Shown here one piece after another: positions 8,093 through 15,384 of a stretch of DNA of 64,000 bases. The position numbers and the translations under genes were made by a program. The notes beneath the pieces are model-generated. The model worked only from the letters and a program-made list of their open reading frames with translations, had not been told where the DNA came from and did no database searches. The stretch's first letter is position 1. Every line of letters starts with the position of its first letter. This stretch comes from Oscillospiraceae bacterium (GTDB lineage: Bacteria > Bacillota > Clostridia > Oscillospirales > Oscillospiraceae): NCBI GenBank assembly GCA_910575815.1, contig CAJTFN010000001.1:1-64000 (forward strand), in the 5' to 3' direction.

Positions 8093-8627
8093 GGATCACA
8101 CCTCCCAGTTCTGACTGTAAATGCTTGCGGATGCGGTACAGCTTCCCCTCCACTGCCCGGACGGTCAGGCCCGATTCGGCGGCGATCTGGGCGATGGGCT
8201 GGTAGTAGTAATATTTGCGCAGGAACAGCTCCCGGTCCCTGCGGCCCAGCCGCTCCACCGCCGCCCAAAGGGTCCGCGCCGCTTCCGCTTTGAGAAGTGA
8301 CTGCTCCGGGCCGTCGGCGGAATCCGGCATGGTTTCGTCCAGTGTGCCGCCCTCCCTGCGGCGCTCATTCCCCCGGCGGCGGTTGAGGGCCGCGCTGCGG
8401 GTCAGATGGGTGAGCCAGGTGGTCAGAGCGGCCTTGCCGGGGTCAAACGTGCCGATGGAGTCCCACACCCGAAGCAGCACGTCGGACAGGCACTCCTCCC
8501 GGTCCCGCGCGTCGGGGAGGATGGGGGCGATGATGTACCGCAGCAGAGGGGTGTACGCCGTCTGGAATTGTTCCACCGCGCCAGCCTGACGGGTTTGCAG
8601 GGCGTGGACCAGCTGCACATCCTCCAC
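8085..8627 (-). CDS. ECF-type RNA polymerase sigma factor
   Basis: 180 aa. The start is GTG at 8627, with AAGGAGGG about 7 bases upstream; an upstream in-frame extension covers AT-rich leader DNA and is unlikely. Region 2 is visible around REECLSDVLLRVWDSIGTF and region 4 around GRRDRELFLRKYYYYQPIAQ with the helix-turn-helix TVRAVEGKLYRIRKHL. Translationally coupled to the membrane protein that follows. A motif resembling an ECF -35 element (GGGAAC) lies about 90 bases upstream and is duplicated at 10563-10602. Confidence 0.92.
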   Translation of the reverse strand: MEDVQLVHALQTRQAGAVEQFQTAYTPLLRYIIAPILPDARDREECLSDVLLRVWDSIGTFDPGKAALTTWLTHLTRSAALNRRRGNERRREGGTLDETMPDSADGPEQSLLKAEAARTLWAAVERLGRRDRELFLRKYYYYQPIAQIAAESGLTVRAVEGKLYRIRKHLQSELGGVIHG

Positions 8628-8683
8628 AATGTCTCCCTCCTTTTTCTTCGTATGTCCTACTATACACTGGAGACGGCAAAATC

Positions 8684-8725
8684 CCACAAAAATTTTCTCC
8701 CAATTCGCTTTTGTGTTCCCGGTGA
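8684..8725 (-). promoter_or_regulatory. Candidate ECF promoter / repeated element upstream of the sigma gene
   Basis: On the minus strand ACCGGGAACAC is followed by an A-rich spacer, GCGAATTGGGA and AAAATTTT. The same arrangement is at 10563-10602 on the plus strand. GGGAAC is a typical ECF -35 core. The -10 is not obvious. Confidence 0.45.
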
Positions 8726-8817
8726 CTAAAATCCGATGTTCTAGTGTATAAGCATTCATTTCTACAAAATTATCTGAATTTATCTTGTCCATGATGCGTG
8801 TGCAAATTTCAAGAAGA

Positions 8818-8852
8818 AAGCTGCCCCAAAATCGGAGCAGCTTTTTTTCAAA
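8818..8852. terminator. Hairpin between the two sigma operons
   Basis: AAGCTGC pairs with GCAGCTT around a 12-base loop. A run of seven T follows on the plus strand and a weaker U-rich tail on the minus strand. It probably ends the 8867-10161 operon. Confidence 0.65.
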
Positions 8853-8866
8853 ACAAGGGCATGAAT

Positions 8867-9604
8867 CTACTTAATATTTCTCAAAGCGTCTAACACATTT
8901 TCCAGTTCCGCTGTATCAGTAAAAACGCCAATATAGTAATCTCCAGAATGAATATAAGCCGCCTCATCTTTTTCAAGAAGCGATATTGTTATATCCTCCT
9001 GACTGGAATAAATGCTTATATCAGTTTCCGGTTCATAGTTCATAACACATACAGTAAAAGAGTCTCCGAGTAGTTCCGGATTGGGTACAACCTCTCCGCC
9101 GTCCTCTGCAAATTCTGGTTCTGGTATCTCGCCGGTAATGTATTCAATTCTCAACATATTATACTGGGTTCCATCTTTCATCGTTGTGTTATAAACGCTT
9201 CCGCGCCCATAGTGAAAACCGTCTGGCAACTGATTGGGAAGGTGTTCTGCTAATGGATGTGCCAAGGTTTCTTCTTCTGTCAGGCTTGCCACTTCTGCCG
9301 ATTCTACATTTTCTTCGCTCTCGGTGCTAGGATATACGGCAACGCTGTATGTTGATGTCATCCCATCGCTGTTTCCGGCATCAATTCCAGCAGTGCCGCC
9401 AGTACCGGGAATCGAAATTCCACCGAGTATTGTTGAAGAATCCTGCTGTAAAAGAGCAGTAGTGCCTGCAACAATAAGGCACAGGCAAGCTGCCATTGCA
9501 CCCCAAGCCTTCCAATTCATTTTTTTCTTCATAGTTATTTTAGCCCCTTTCACAATGTCGTCATCAAGTTCACCAAGGACTTCAAAGAAATCTTCTTTTC
9601 TCAT
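8867..9604 (-). CDS. Membrane-anchored anti-sigma-like protein
   Basis: 245 aa. About 25 cytoplasmic residues (MRKEDFFEVLGELDDDIV) and KMNWKAWGAM lead into one membrane helix (about 32-52). A low-complexity linker and an extracellular domain of about 150 residues follow. The start overlaps the stop of the ECF sigma gene 9601-10161 in an ATGA arrangement. This one-helix layout next to an ECF gene is usual for Firmicute anti-sigma or sigma-regulating proteins. No enzymatic motif is seen. Confidence 0.75.
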   Translation of the reverse strand: MRKEDFFEVLGELDDDIVKGAKITMKKKMNWKAWGAMAACLCLIVAGTTALLQQDSSTILGGISIPGTGGTAGIDAGNSDGMTSTYSVAVYPSTESEENVESAEVASLTEEETLAHPLAEHLPNQLPDGFHYGRGSVYNTTMKDGTQYNMLRIEYITGEIPEPEFAEDGGEVVPNPELLGDSFTVCVMNYEPETDISIYSSQEDITISLLEKDEAAYIHSGDYYIGVFTDTAELENVLDALRNIK

Positions 9605-10161
9605 ATCTCAAAGCCCCTTTCTGTCAAATATGCTTTTAACTCTTTTCTTGTCCGTTCCAGTGTCTTTGATACGGTTCCCTGCAACATTCCATTGTCATGT
9701 GCAATTTCTGTGACTGAGTCCGCATACCAATAGCGCCGTACAAATATATTTCGCTTGCTTACCGAAAGACTTCTGACGAATGAATTGATAGCCTTTATTA
9801 GTTCCTGACGGTCAATGATTTGCTCCACATCATCAACGTCCGATATGCAGTCGGTCAATTCGTCTAAAACAAGTGTTATTTTTTCCCCACCGCGTTTTTC
9901 GGTATGATTGTGCTTGTACCTGTTAAAAGCTAGGTTCCGTGTGATTTTACCGAGGAATGTTGCCAACTGTTCAGGCCAATGGGTTGGCATGGAGTTCCAG
10001 GCGTTTAGATAGGTATCATTGACACATTCCTCTGCATCTTCTTCATTGTTTAAAATATTCCTTGCAATAGCTTTGCAGTAATGACCATATTTATCGGATG
10101 TTACTTTTATGGCTTGGTCATTCCTATCCCAATAGAGCTGGATTATGCCATTATCATCCAT
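9601..10161 (-). CDS. ECF-type RNA polymerase sigma factor (second)
   Basis: 186 aa starting MDDNGIIQLYWDR. The ATG at 10161 has GGAGG 7 bases upstream, so the longer frame to 10212 is rejected. Region 2 contains NNEEDAEECVNDTYLNAWNS and region 4 contains SVSKRNIFVRRYWYADSVTE followed by the helix-turn-helix GTVSKTLERTRKELKAYL. It is clearly lower in GC than the 8085-8627 sigma gene, so the two operons have different origins. Coupled to the anti-sigma-like gene downstream. Confidence 0.92.
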   Translation of the reverse strand: MDDNGIIQLYWDRNDQAIKVTSDKYGHYCKAIARNILNNEEDAEECVNDTYLNAWNSMPTHWPEQLATFLGKITRNLAFNRYKHNHTEKRGGEKITLVLDELTDCISDVDDVEQIIDRQELIKAINSFVRSLSVSKRNIFVRRYWYADSVTEIAHDNGMLQGTVSKTLERTRKELKAYLTERGFEI

Positions 10162-10267
10162 ACAAATCCTCCTTCCACCTATATACACAACTTCTAGGCA
10201 AAAATCTGACACCTATTTTGAAAAATTTTTTTCTTATTATATCATACTGCCTACATGATATCATTAA

Positions 10268-10300
10268 AAATGGGCCAGAACAGTGTCTGGCCCATTTCAA
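10268..10300 (-). terminator. Terminator after a vanished gene
   Basis: A 12-bp stem (AAATGGGCCAGA with TCTGGCCCATTT) sits just downstream of the gene fragment at 10312-10460 on the minus strand. Confidence 0.7.
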
Positions 10301-10311
10301 AATCATTATTA

Positions 10312-10460
10312 TCACACCACATTAGGGAATTGACCTTTGGTGTTAATGTCAAGCGGACGAGATTTTATGCTGTCATAGGATTCTTTGTAATCATCCCAAC
10401 TGTCTGCAAGAGTACGTTTGAGTAGAATAACCCTTTCATCCAGTGATAAAACTGTTTATT
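10312..10460 (-). pseudogene. C-terminal remnant of an unidentified protein
   Basis: On the minus strand a coding-like stretch reads TVLSLDERVILLKRTLAD, continues with SWDDYKESYDSIKS and ends in GQFPNVV before a TGA, directly followed by a terminator hairpin. There is no start codon or upstream part. The family is not recognised. It shows that 10213-10687, otherwise without genes, is the scar of a deleted gene. Confidence 0.4.
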
Positions 10461-10471
10461 ATAACGAAAGC

Positions 10472-10514
10472 CAAAAAGAGACTGTCCACCTATGGTGAGC
10501 AGTCTCTTTTTGCA
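10472..10514. terminator. Bidirectional hairpin in the 10.2-10.7 kb gene-poor gap
   Basis: CAAAAAGAGACTG (10472-10484) pairs with CAGTCTCTTTTTG (10500-10512). The flanking A and T runs allow termination in both directions. No complete gene adjoins it. Confidence 0.6.
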
Positions 10515-10562
10515 GCTGTTGTATAATTATTGCATTGATATAAATATTTATTTAGAAGATTC

Positions 10563-10602
10563 TACCGGGAACACGAAGTCGAATTGGGACAAAATTTTCT
10601 GC
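10563..10602 (+). repeat. Second copy of the sigma-upstream element
   Basis: It matches the element upstream of the 8085-8627 sigma gene (minus strand 8725-8684): ACCGGGAACAC, GCGAATTGGGA-like and AAAATTTT segments at the same spacing. Nothing is encoded downstream on this strand, so it looks orphaned. Confidence 0.45.
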
Positions 10603-10622
10603 AAAATTAAGACACAGAAAAT

Positions 10623-10654
10623 GCCTGCCCGCGCTCTGGAGAAGGCGGGCAGGC
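10623..10654 (-). terminator. Terminator of the DUF1801/DUF2200 pair
   Basis: A 10-bp stem (GCCTGCCCGC with GCGGGCAGGC) is followed on the minus strand by a U-rich tail, 34 bases past the stop of the DUF1801 gene. Confidence 0.7.
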
Positions 10655-10687
10655 GTTCTTTCAGGCTGCACAATGATTCGTCTGTAC

Positions 10688-11089
10688 TCAGATGTTATCC
10701 TCGCACCACCTCGCAATCTCCCCAATCAGCTCCAGCGGGAGCGGCTTGCTGTAGGGGAGCTGGATGGCACCCTTGCTGGTCTTGTACTCCGTCAGCCGCC
10801 CAGCGAACGCCTCCACAGCCTCCGGGCCGGGGTACAGGCCGATGTGCCGCTTGGAGGCTGCGAACTGGATCAGGTTGCGGCCCTTCCAGTAGGTGGGCAT
10901 ACTCCAGGAGATTTTCTCCTTGGTCTCCGGGATGCTGGCCTTGATGGCGGCGTTGATCTGCCGCAGATAGTCCTGCGCCTCCTCCGGCTGGGCGGCGATA
11001 TACTCCTCAATCGTCGCCGGAGGTTTCCCGCAGTAGTGGCTCTGGTCCACATTTTTGAATGATCGCCCGCACTTGGGACATACCCACAT
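10688..11089 (-). CDS. DUF1801/YdhG-like protein with N-terminal zinc ribbon
   Basis: 133 aa. The first 20 residues contain CPKC and HYCG, a small zinc-ribbon-like motif. The rest (EEYIAAQPEEAQDYLRQINA, then EKISWSMPTYWKGRNLIQFA and SKGAIQLPYSKPLP) is the DUF1801 fold found in YdhG/Fra-type proteins, some described as iron chaperones. Downstream of the DUF2200 gene by 12 bases and probably co-transcribed. The physiological role is unproven; the domain call is firm. Confidence 0.8.
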   Translation of the reverse strand: MWVCPKCGRSFKNVDQSHYCGKPPATIEEYIAAQPEEAQDYLRQINAAIKASIPETKEKISWSMPTYWKGRNLIQFAASKRHIGLYPGPEAVEAFAGRLTEYKTSKGAIQLPYSKPLPLELIGEIARWCEDNI

Positions 11090-11101
11090 GGCTGCTTCCT
11101 C

Positions 11102-11452
11102 CTATTTCCGCAGAATCTTCTCCATCGTCTTTCCCTTCGCCAACTCGTCGATCAGCTTATCCAGGTAACGGATTTCCCGCATGAGCGGGTCCTCTACCTC
11201 CTCCACCCGGACGCCGCAGACCACGCCCTTGATCAGCACCCGGTTCGGATTGGGCTGGGGTGCCTTGCGGAAAAAGTCCCCGTAGCAGAGGCCGGAGGAG
11301 CGGAACGACTCCAACTGCTCCGGGCTGTACCCCGTCAGCCAGCAGATGACTTCATCCACTTCAGCCTTTGTCCGGCCTTTTCGGGCGGCCTTGTCCAGCA
11401 GAAGCCCGTAAACTTTCCCGAAATTCATTTGAAACACTTTGTCGTTATTCAT
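11102..11452 (-). CDS. DUF2200 family protein
   Basis: 116 aa. The pattern [20 protein letters not shown], then [12 protein letters not shown], and [20 protein letters not shown] and [19 protein letters not shown] is characteristic of DUF2200, a family of small cytoplasmic proteins of unknown function. It precedes the DUF1801 gene with a 12-base gap; both domains often occur in small stand-alone operons. Confidence 0.8.
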   Translation of the reverse strand: MNNDKVFQMNFGKVYGLLLDKAARKGRTKAEVDEVICWLTGYSPEQLESFRSSGLCYGDFFRKAPQPNPNRVLIKGVVCGVRVEEVEDPLMREIRYLDKLIDELAKGKTMEKILRK

Positions 11453-11549
11453 AATGCATGCGCTCCAGATAATGATATACTATTTTACCACATCCTATAT
11501 TGTTTTGCCAAGAGTCGGCCTGAATCTTGCGCGGGTCAACGGAAAGGGT

Positions 11550-11690
11550 TTCATTCTTTGTTTTCGGTTACGCAATATCTGAGCAGTAAATTGTGCTCCC
11601 CGACGCTATATTTTCTTGGCTGAAATCTGTTTCCTTTCGCCACAAGGAAGGGGCATCCAAGAAACTGGACGCCCTCCTGGGAGCTATGTG
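11550..11690. repeat. Imperfect repeat shared with 20745-20880; otherwise empty gap
   Basis: The gap 11453-11814 has no supportable gene. Its centre resembles 20745-20880 in order: a TTGTTTTC-like start, GCAA-AT-TGAGCAG, a GC-rich middle, ATATTTTC, then a hairpin with CATCCA and TGGACG arms (11645-11678 here; 20845-20876 there). This suggests a shared 3' flank or a decayed small element. Confidence 0.4.
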
Positions 11691-11814
11691 CTTACATATG
11701 ATAGTTGAGGAAAATAGTAAATTTGAACAAATATTATTTTCCATCTCTGCAAAAACATATAGGCACTCAGCGATATTGCTGAGTGCCTTTGAAACAAAAA
11801 TGTCAGGGTTATAC

Positions 11815-12968
11815 TTAACAAAATTCAAAATATATCTTTTGTCTTGCTTTCACTATTCGAACTTTTTTGCTTTGCTCAAGATTCAACTCAGTACTCTCAT
11901 TTTTGAGAACTATTTCCTGAGCAGCATTTAACAGAGCAGGCAATTTCAGTAGATTAAGCACACGGTTTAGCTCTGACGCGTCTACGATCCAACACCAATT
12001 TTTGCGATTATTTTTTTCTGGTATTGGAACACTACGAAAAGATAAATAGTGTCCGGTTACTCCCTTGTTAAGTAAAACAGGAAGTGAAGACTCTTCTTGG
12101 CGGATCAAATTAATTGTCTGGAATGGCTGCCTTCCACGATACTCCAGATACAATTTGTACAGATAGAAAACATAATCGTGTGTAAGTCTGCAGATGCGTT
12201 TCAAGTCAAAGGACACTGTACTAGATGTTTTGTCAAAATCTTCGAAAGAGATCAAACGCGAAGAAGCTATTAATGACTCTCGACAAACGAATCATCCTTT
12301 TTATTGTACCAGCATCTTCACGAGGAGCAGTTGCTAACAACCTAATCCAATCATTGATTATTTCATATTCTGACGCTCCCTCGGTTTGCGCTTTTTGGGC
12401 AAGAAAGAAGGCAATTCCTTTATTCTTAAGAGCTTTATCAAAGGCGTTTCCCATGCTTAATAGTGTTTCAGATTTAAGCTCAGAGATGAAATAGTTATAT
12501 GCACTTCTCGCAATACAGGACTTCAACTGCTCAGATTTGTCTTTAGGTGCATATTCAAAGTACAATGCATAGATTCTGCCAAAATAAGGGTATCGTACGG
12601 AAAAGCGATGTCGACTTCGTGGTTATCAAAATAGAATCTAATTTGCGGCATGGATAATATGCTCTGCGGATTAGCAAATGGTGTGATTAAAAAATTAAGC
12701 GCCGACTTAAGCTCACGGTTGATCTGAACTTGGAATACGGTGGTATCCAGCGAAAGCTGTTCGAACTGCATAGCGTTGTCAATAAAGTCCTCTAAGTTCA
12801 CATTAAAGATAATCAAGCGAGTATGATGAGACGTAACAGGACCTTGATATTCTTTGCCTTTGCATCAATCGAGTTTTTGAGCAATTCGATTACAGCAACT
12901 TCGGGCGATGTTATAAGATCTTTGCCCAAATGTTTTATAACACGTGGATCAATCACAATCTTTCTCAT
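11815..12968 (-). pseudogene. Decayed MORC/MutL-like GHKL ATPase of a restriction-modification locus
   Basis: The ATG at 12968 overlaps the methyltransferase stop (ATGA). The first 45 codons read RKIVIDPRVIKHLGKDLI, then SPEVAVIELLKNSIDAKAK, the N-box of GHKL ATPases. The frame then breaks. Three further fragments (12816-12523, 12565-12233, 12255-11815) continue in shifting frames. The segment after the N-box lacks the G1 (DxGxG) and lid motifs, so a deletion is likely besides at least two frameshifts. MutL/MORC-type ATPases are known neighbours of restriction-modification methyltransferases. It cannot make a working protein as read. Confidence 0.7.
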
Positions 12969-14086
12969 AAATTATCCTCCCGAATATCTTCTAAAATCTC
13001 CTTCAATGTTTTCGCAATTGCTGCAGCCATTAAATATGGAACACCATTACCTATCATTTTAAACTTTCTTGAGAGCGAAAGAGTTGGTAATACGACAAAT
13101 TCTTTTGGTAAAGATTGAACAGCCATCGCTTCGGCAACAGATATACGCCGTTTCTTATAAGGATGAAGATGCACTTCGTTGTGCCCATATGCAGCTGTTG
13201 GAGAGTATCTCCAACGGTGTAGTCGTTTAAATGACTTGCCACTTGTATCGCCTTCTGCGATAGTTTCAATTTTTTCTCGTCCCCTTTTCACTTGGAATAT
13301 ATCCTTTCCATTTGGATGGTTTTCAACATCGTTTTTATTAAACCAATACTCAACTGTCAATTTTTTTAGAATTCCTTTAGCAGGAAACGCATATGGGCTA
13401 TTTACCATAAATTCTCTTTCTTTTGGCCACGCTCTCGTTAGAACGTCCTCAGTATCGAAAAGAGAATGTTTGTCCCATTCGAATATCAGTGTTTTGGGTT
13501 CATTCTGATAAAGCCCTTTGTGAATGCCAACCATAAACACACGCTCTCTGAATTGTGGAACACCATACTCAAGCGCATTGAGAACTTTTTCAGCCATAAC
13601 ATAGTCATTAGCCTGAACTTTCATCATCATTTCATTATAGAAAGCACGGTGCTTCTCTGTTTTTACTAAACCCTTGACATTTTCGAACAGAAAAAAATCA
13701 GGACGACATCGGCAAATGATATCAAAATAGACTTTAGTTAATCGGCCGTTTTCGCCATTGGCACCAGCATTTTTCCCAGCGACTGAAAAATCCGGACATG
13801 GGGGGCCACCAATAAAACCGACCAAGTTTCCTTTCTCATGTTCTCGTGCGACAAGATTGATGAGATTTCTTTTTCCACGTCGTTTTGCATAACGTTCCGC
13901 ACTATCATTATGATATCCATATATCGGAGTATGTCGATTCATTTGCTCTCTCGCGTATTGATACGACTCCATAAAAAGATTATCATATTCGTTAACAAAT
14001 ACTATGGTATATCCGTTTTTTTCAAATGCTAAATCTAAAATCCCGATTCCTGAGAAAAACGAGAAGATGGAAATTTTCTTTCGCAT
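12965..14086 (-). CDS. DNA (cytosine-5) methyltransferase
   Basis: 373 aa. Motif I FFSGIGILDLAF (SAM binding), motif IV GGPPCPDFS with catalytic C97, motif VI ENV (E135), motif VIII QFRER (Q178) and the C-terminal motif IX/X region (RISVAEAMAVQSLP, NGVPYLMAAAIA) are all present in order, so the enzyme looks intact. It is AT-richer than its neighbours, as expected for a mobile defence locus. Downstream is the broken ATPase; upstream by 5 bases is a Phd/YefM antitoxin gene. With its partner broken it may now act as a solitary methylase. The target sequence cannot be read from the protein. Confidence 0.95.
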   Translation of the reverse strand: MRKKISIFSFFSGIGILDLAFEKNGYTIVFVNEYDNLFMESYQYAREQMNRHTPIYGYHNDSAERYAKRRGKRNLINLVAREHEKGNLVGFIGGPPCPDFSVAGKNAGANGENGRLTKVYFDIICRCRPDFFLFENVKGLVKTEKHRAFYNEMMMKVQANDYVMAEKVLNALEYGVPQFRERVFMVGIHKGLYQNEPKTLIFEWDKHSLFDTEDVLTRAWPKEREFMVNSPYAFPAKGILKKLTVEYWFNKNDVENHPNGKDIFQVKRGREKIETIAEGDTSGKSFKRLHRWRYSPTAAYGHNEVHLHPYKKRRISVAEAMAVQSLPKEFVVLPTLSLSRKFKMIGNGVPYLMAAAIAKTLKEILEDIREDNL

Positions 14087-14091
14087 AATGT

Positions 14092-14268
14092 TTACATTCC
14101 TTTTTCCTTTTCGTGTTTCTCAAACTCCTTGAAGGTCATGAGGACAAACTTGGGCTTGTTATTCTTTAGAATGGTAATCAGGCCGTGTTCCTCAGTCATC
14201 CTTGCCGCAAAGGAAAAATTTTGATTCACTTTAGAAATTGATAGTGTTTTTTCAATATCAATCTTCAT
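14092..14268 (-). CDS. Phd/YefM-family antitoxin-like protein
   Basis: 58 aa, too short for many gene callers. ATG at 14268. It reads MKIDIEKTLSISKVNQNFSF, then AARMTEEHGLITILKNNKPK, FVLMTFKEF. The pattern (S-x-K/A-R, then G-x-I-x-I-x-x-N-x-P-x-x-V-L) is that of Phd/YefM antitoxins and transcriptional autoregulators. The stop lies 5 bases before the methyltransferase start, so the two form one operon and this protein may control it. No toxin gene adjoins; it is an orphan or was recruited as a regulator. Confidence 0.7.
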   Translation of the reverse strand: MKIDIEKTLSISKVNQNFSFAARMTEEHGLITILKNNKPKFVLMTFKEFEKHEKEKGM

Positions 14269-14501
14269 GTTGTATACCTCTAAACAGTTGTATAAAATAC
14301 TTACCTAATATTTTATATCAATTTTTTAGCTAAAAGTCAACCTAATTTTGTAAATAAGTATTGGTTCCATGTAATGGTTGAATAAAAGCAACAATAGTTT
14401 AGGGAGAAAATTGCACCTGTCAAGTAATTCAAAGTCTCTATTTCCTTGTCTTCTGTTATGGAAAATTTGATAGGGCATTCGCCACAAATAAGTGAGAAAA
14501 A

Positions 14502-14545
14502 CTGTGCGCTCCACGCTGAATGGAACGCACAGCTTGCAATTTTAT
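14502..14545. terminator. Hairpin in the 14.27-14.65 kb gap
   Basis: CTGTGCGCTCCA (14502-14513) pairs imperfectly with TGGAACGCACAG (14521-14532), flanked by A and T runs. The rest of the gap 14269-14655 shows AT-rich DNA, presumably the promoter of the methylase operon, and no gene. Confidence 0.5.
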
Positions 14546-14655
14546 GGGTTTCCTACTTTACACATTAATTACGCATAGAGCGACTGATCTATAGAAAATG
14601 ACGCCGTTGAGTGTTGCGAAGAAGATGCAGTAATAGGTCTTGTTGTCATGCTGTG

Positions 14656-15384
14656 TCACATAGTTTGGCAGCTGCTATTTCTCTGTACATTAGCAGCAAA
14701 AACAGCAAGAAAAGCCCCCAGGACGGTTAAGCTGATTTGATGTATTGCAAGCCAGCCCGGAACATGAAACGCTGGGTCTAATTTTTCAACCGTCAACGGA
14801 AATTGAGAGAAAAAACCGCTCAACGAAAAATTGGTTAGCGGGGGCAAGGGTAACACAGTCAATAAAATTACCGCCGCCATAAGAGCGTAGATCAGAGTAT
14901 GGTTGAAGCGGCTCAACATTATTCCTGCCCCCAGGCAGAAGACAATGGGCGGGATCAGGGTCAATAGAGCGGGTAAAATCAGTTCCCCATAATCCACCCA
15001 CCCAAACAGCGACACATAGAATCCAACCGCCAGGACTGCGACACATAGGCAGAGGACAAGGGTAGCTGTCAGCACCGCTCCACACCGCAGAGCCGCATAC
15101 CGCCGCTGCCTGATTGGGGTGGCTTGGGTCAAAGGCCGGAGCAGGCGCTCCTCCCTGGAGAAGAAGAACGCAAGGAAAAACAATTCTCCCAGGCAGATCA
15201 GCGGCAGAGCTTGGCTGAGATAGTATCCAAAGCTCCATGGGGAAAAAGGCGCTGTGTGAGCCACGCCCCGGACCACAGAGCCAGTCAGTGTCAGCCAGCC
15301 ATATCCCAGGGACACCAGCAGAATACCGAAGAACAGCTTGTTCCACAGCAAGCGCCGCAGCTCATATCGAAATATCTTATTCAA
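14656..15384 (-). CDS. ABC exporter membrane subunit (ABC-2 type)
   Basis: 242 aa with six predicted membrane segments and the usual N-terminal pattern (MNKIFRYELRRLLWNKLFFG) of ABC-2 permeases. Last gene of the operon; its start overlaps the end of the M1-fusion gene by 8 bases. It should form the channel with the fusion protein, powered by the ATPase 17590-18450. The substrate is unknown. Confidence 0.82.
   Translation of the reverse strand: MNKIFRYELRRLLWNKLFFGILLVSLGYGWLTLTGSVVRGVAHTAPFSPWSFGYYLSQALPLICLGELFFLAFFFSREERLLRPLTQATPIRQRRYAALRCGAVLTATLVLCLCVAVLAVGFYVSLFGWVDYGELILPALLTLIPPIVFCLGAGIMLSRFNHTLIYALMAAVILLTVLPLPPLTNFSLSGFFSQFPLTVEKLDPAFHVPGWLAIHQISLTVLGAFLAVFAANVQRNSSCQTM

Noticed and set aside
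9234-9713. Plus-strand 159-codon frame opposite the anti-sigma gene
   Set aside because: No ribosome site and complete overlap with two well-supported minus-strand genes.
11815-12816. Treating the three fragments as separate small genes of a restriction enzyme
   Set aside because: They continue one another across frameshifts, lack start sites, and the part beside the methylase encodes a GHKL N-box, so one broken ATPase gene explains them better.
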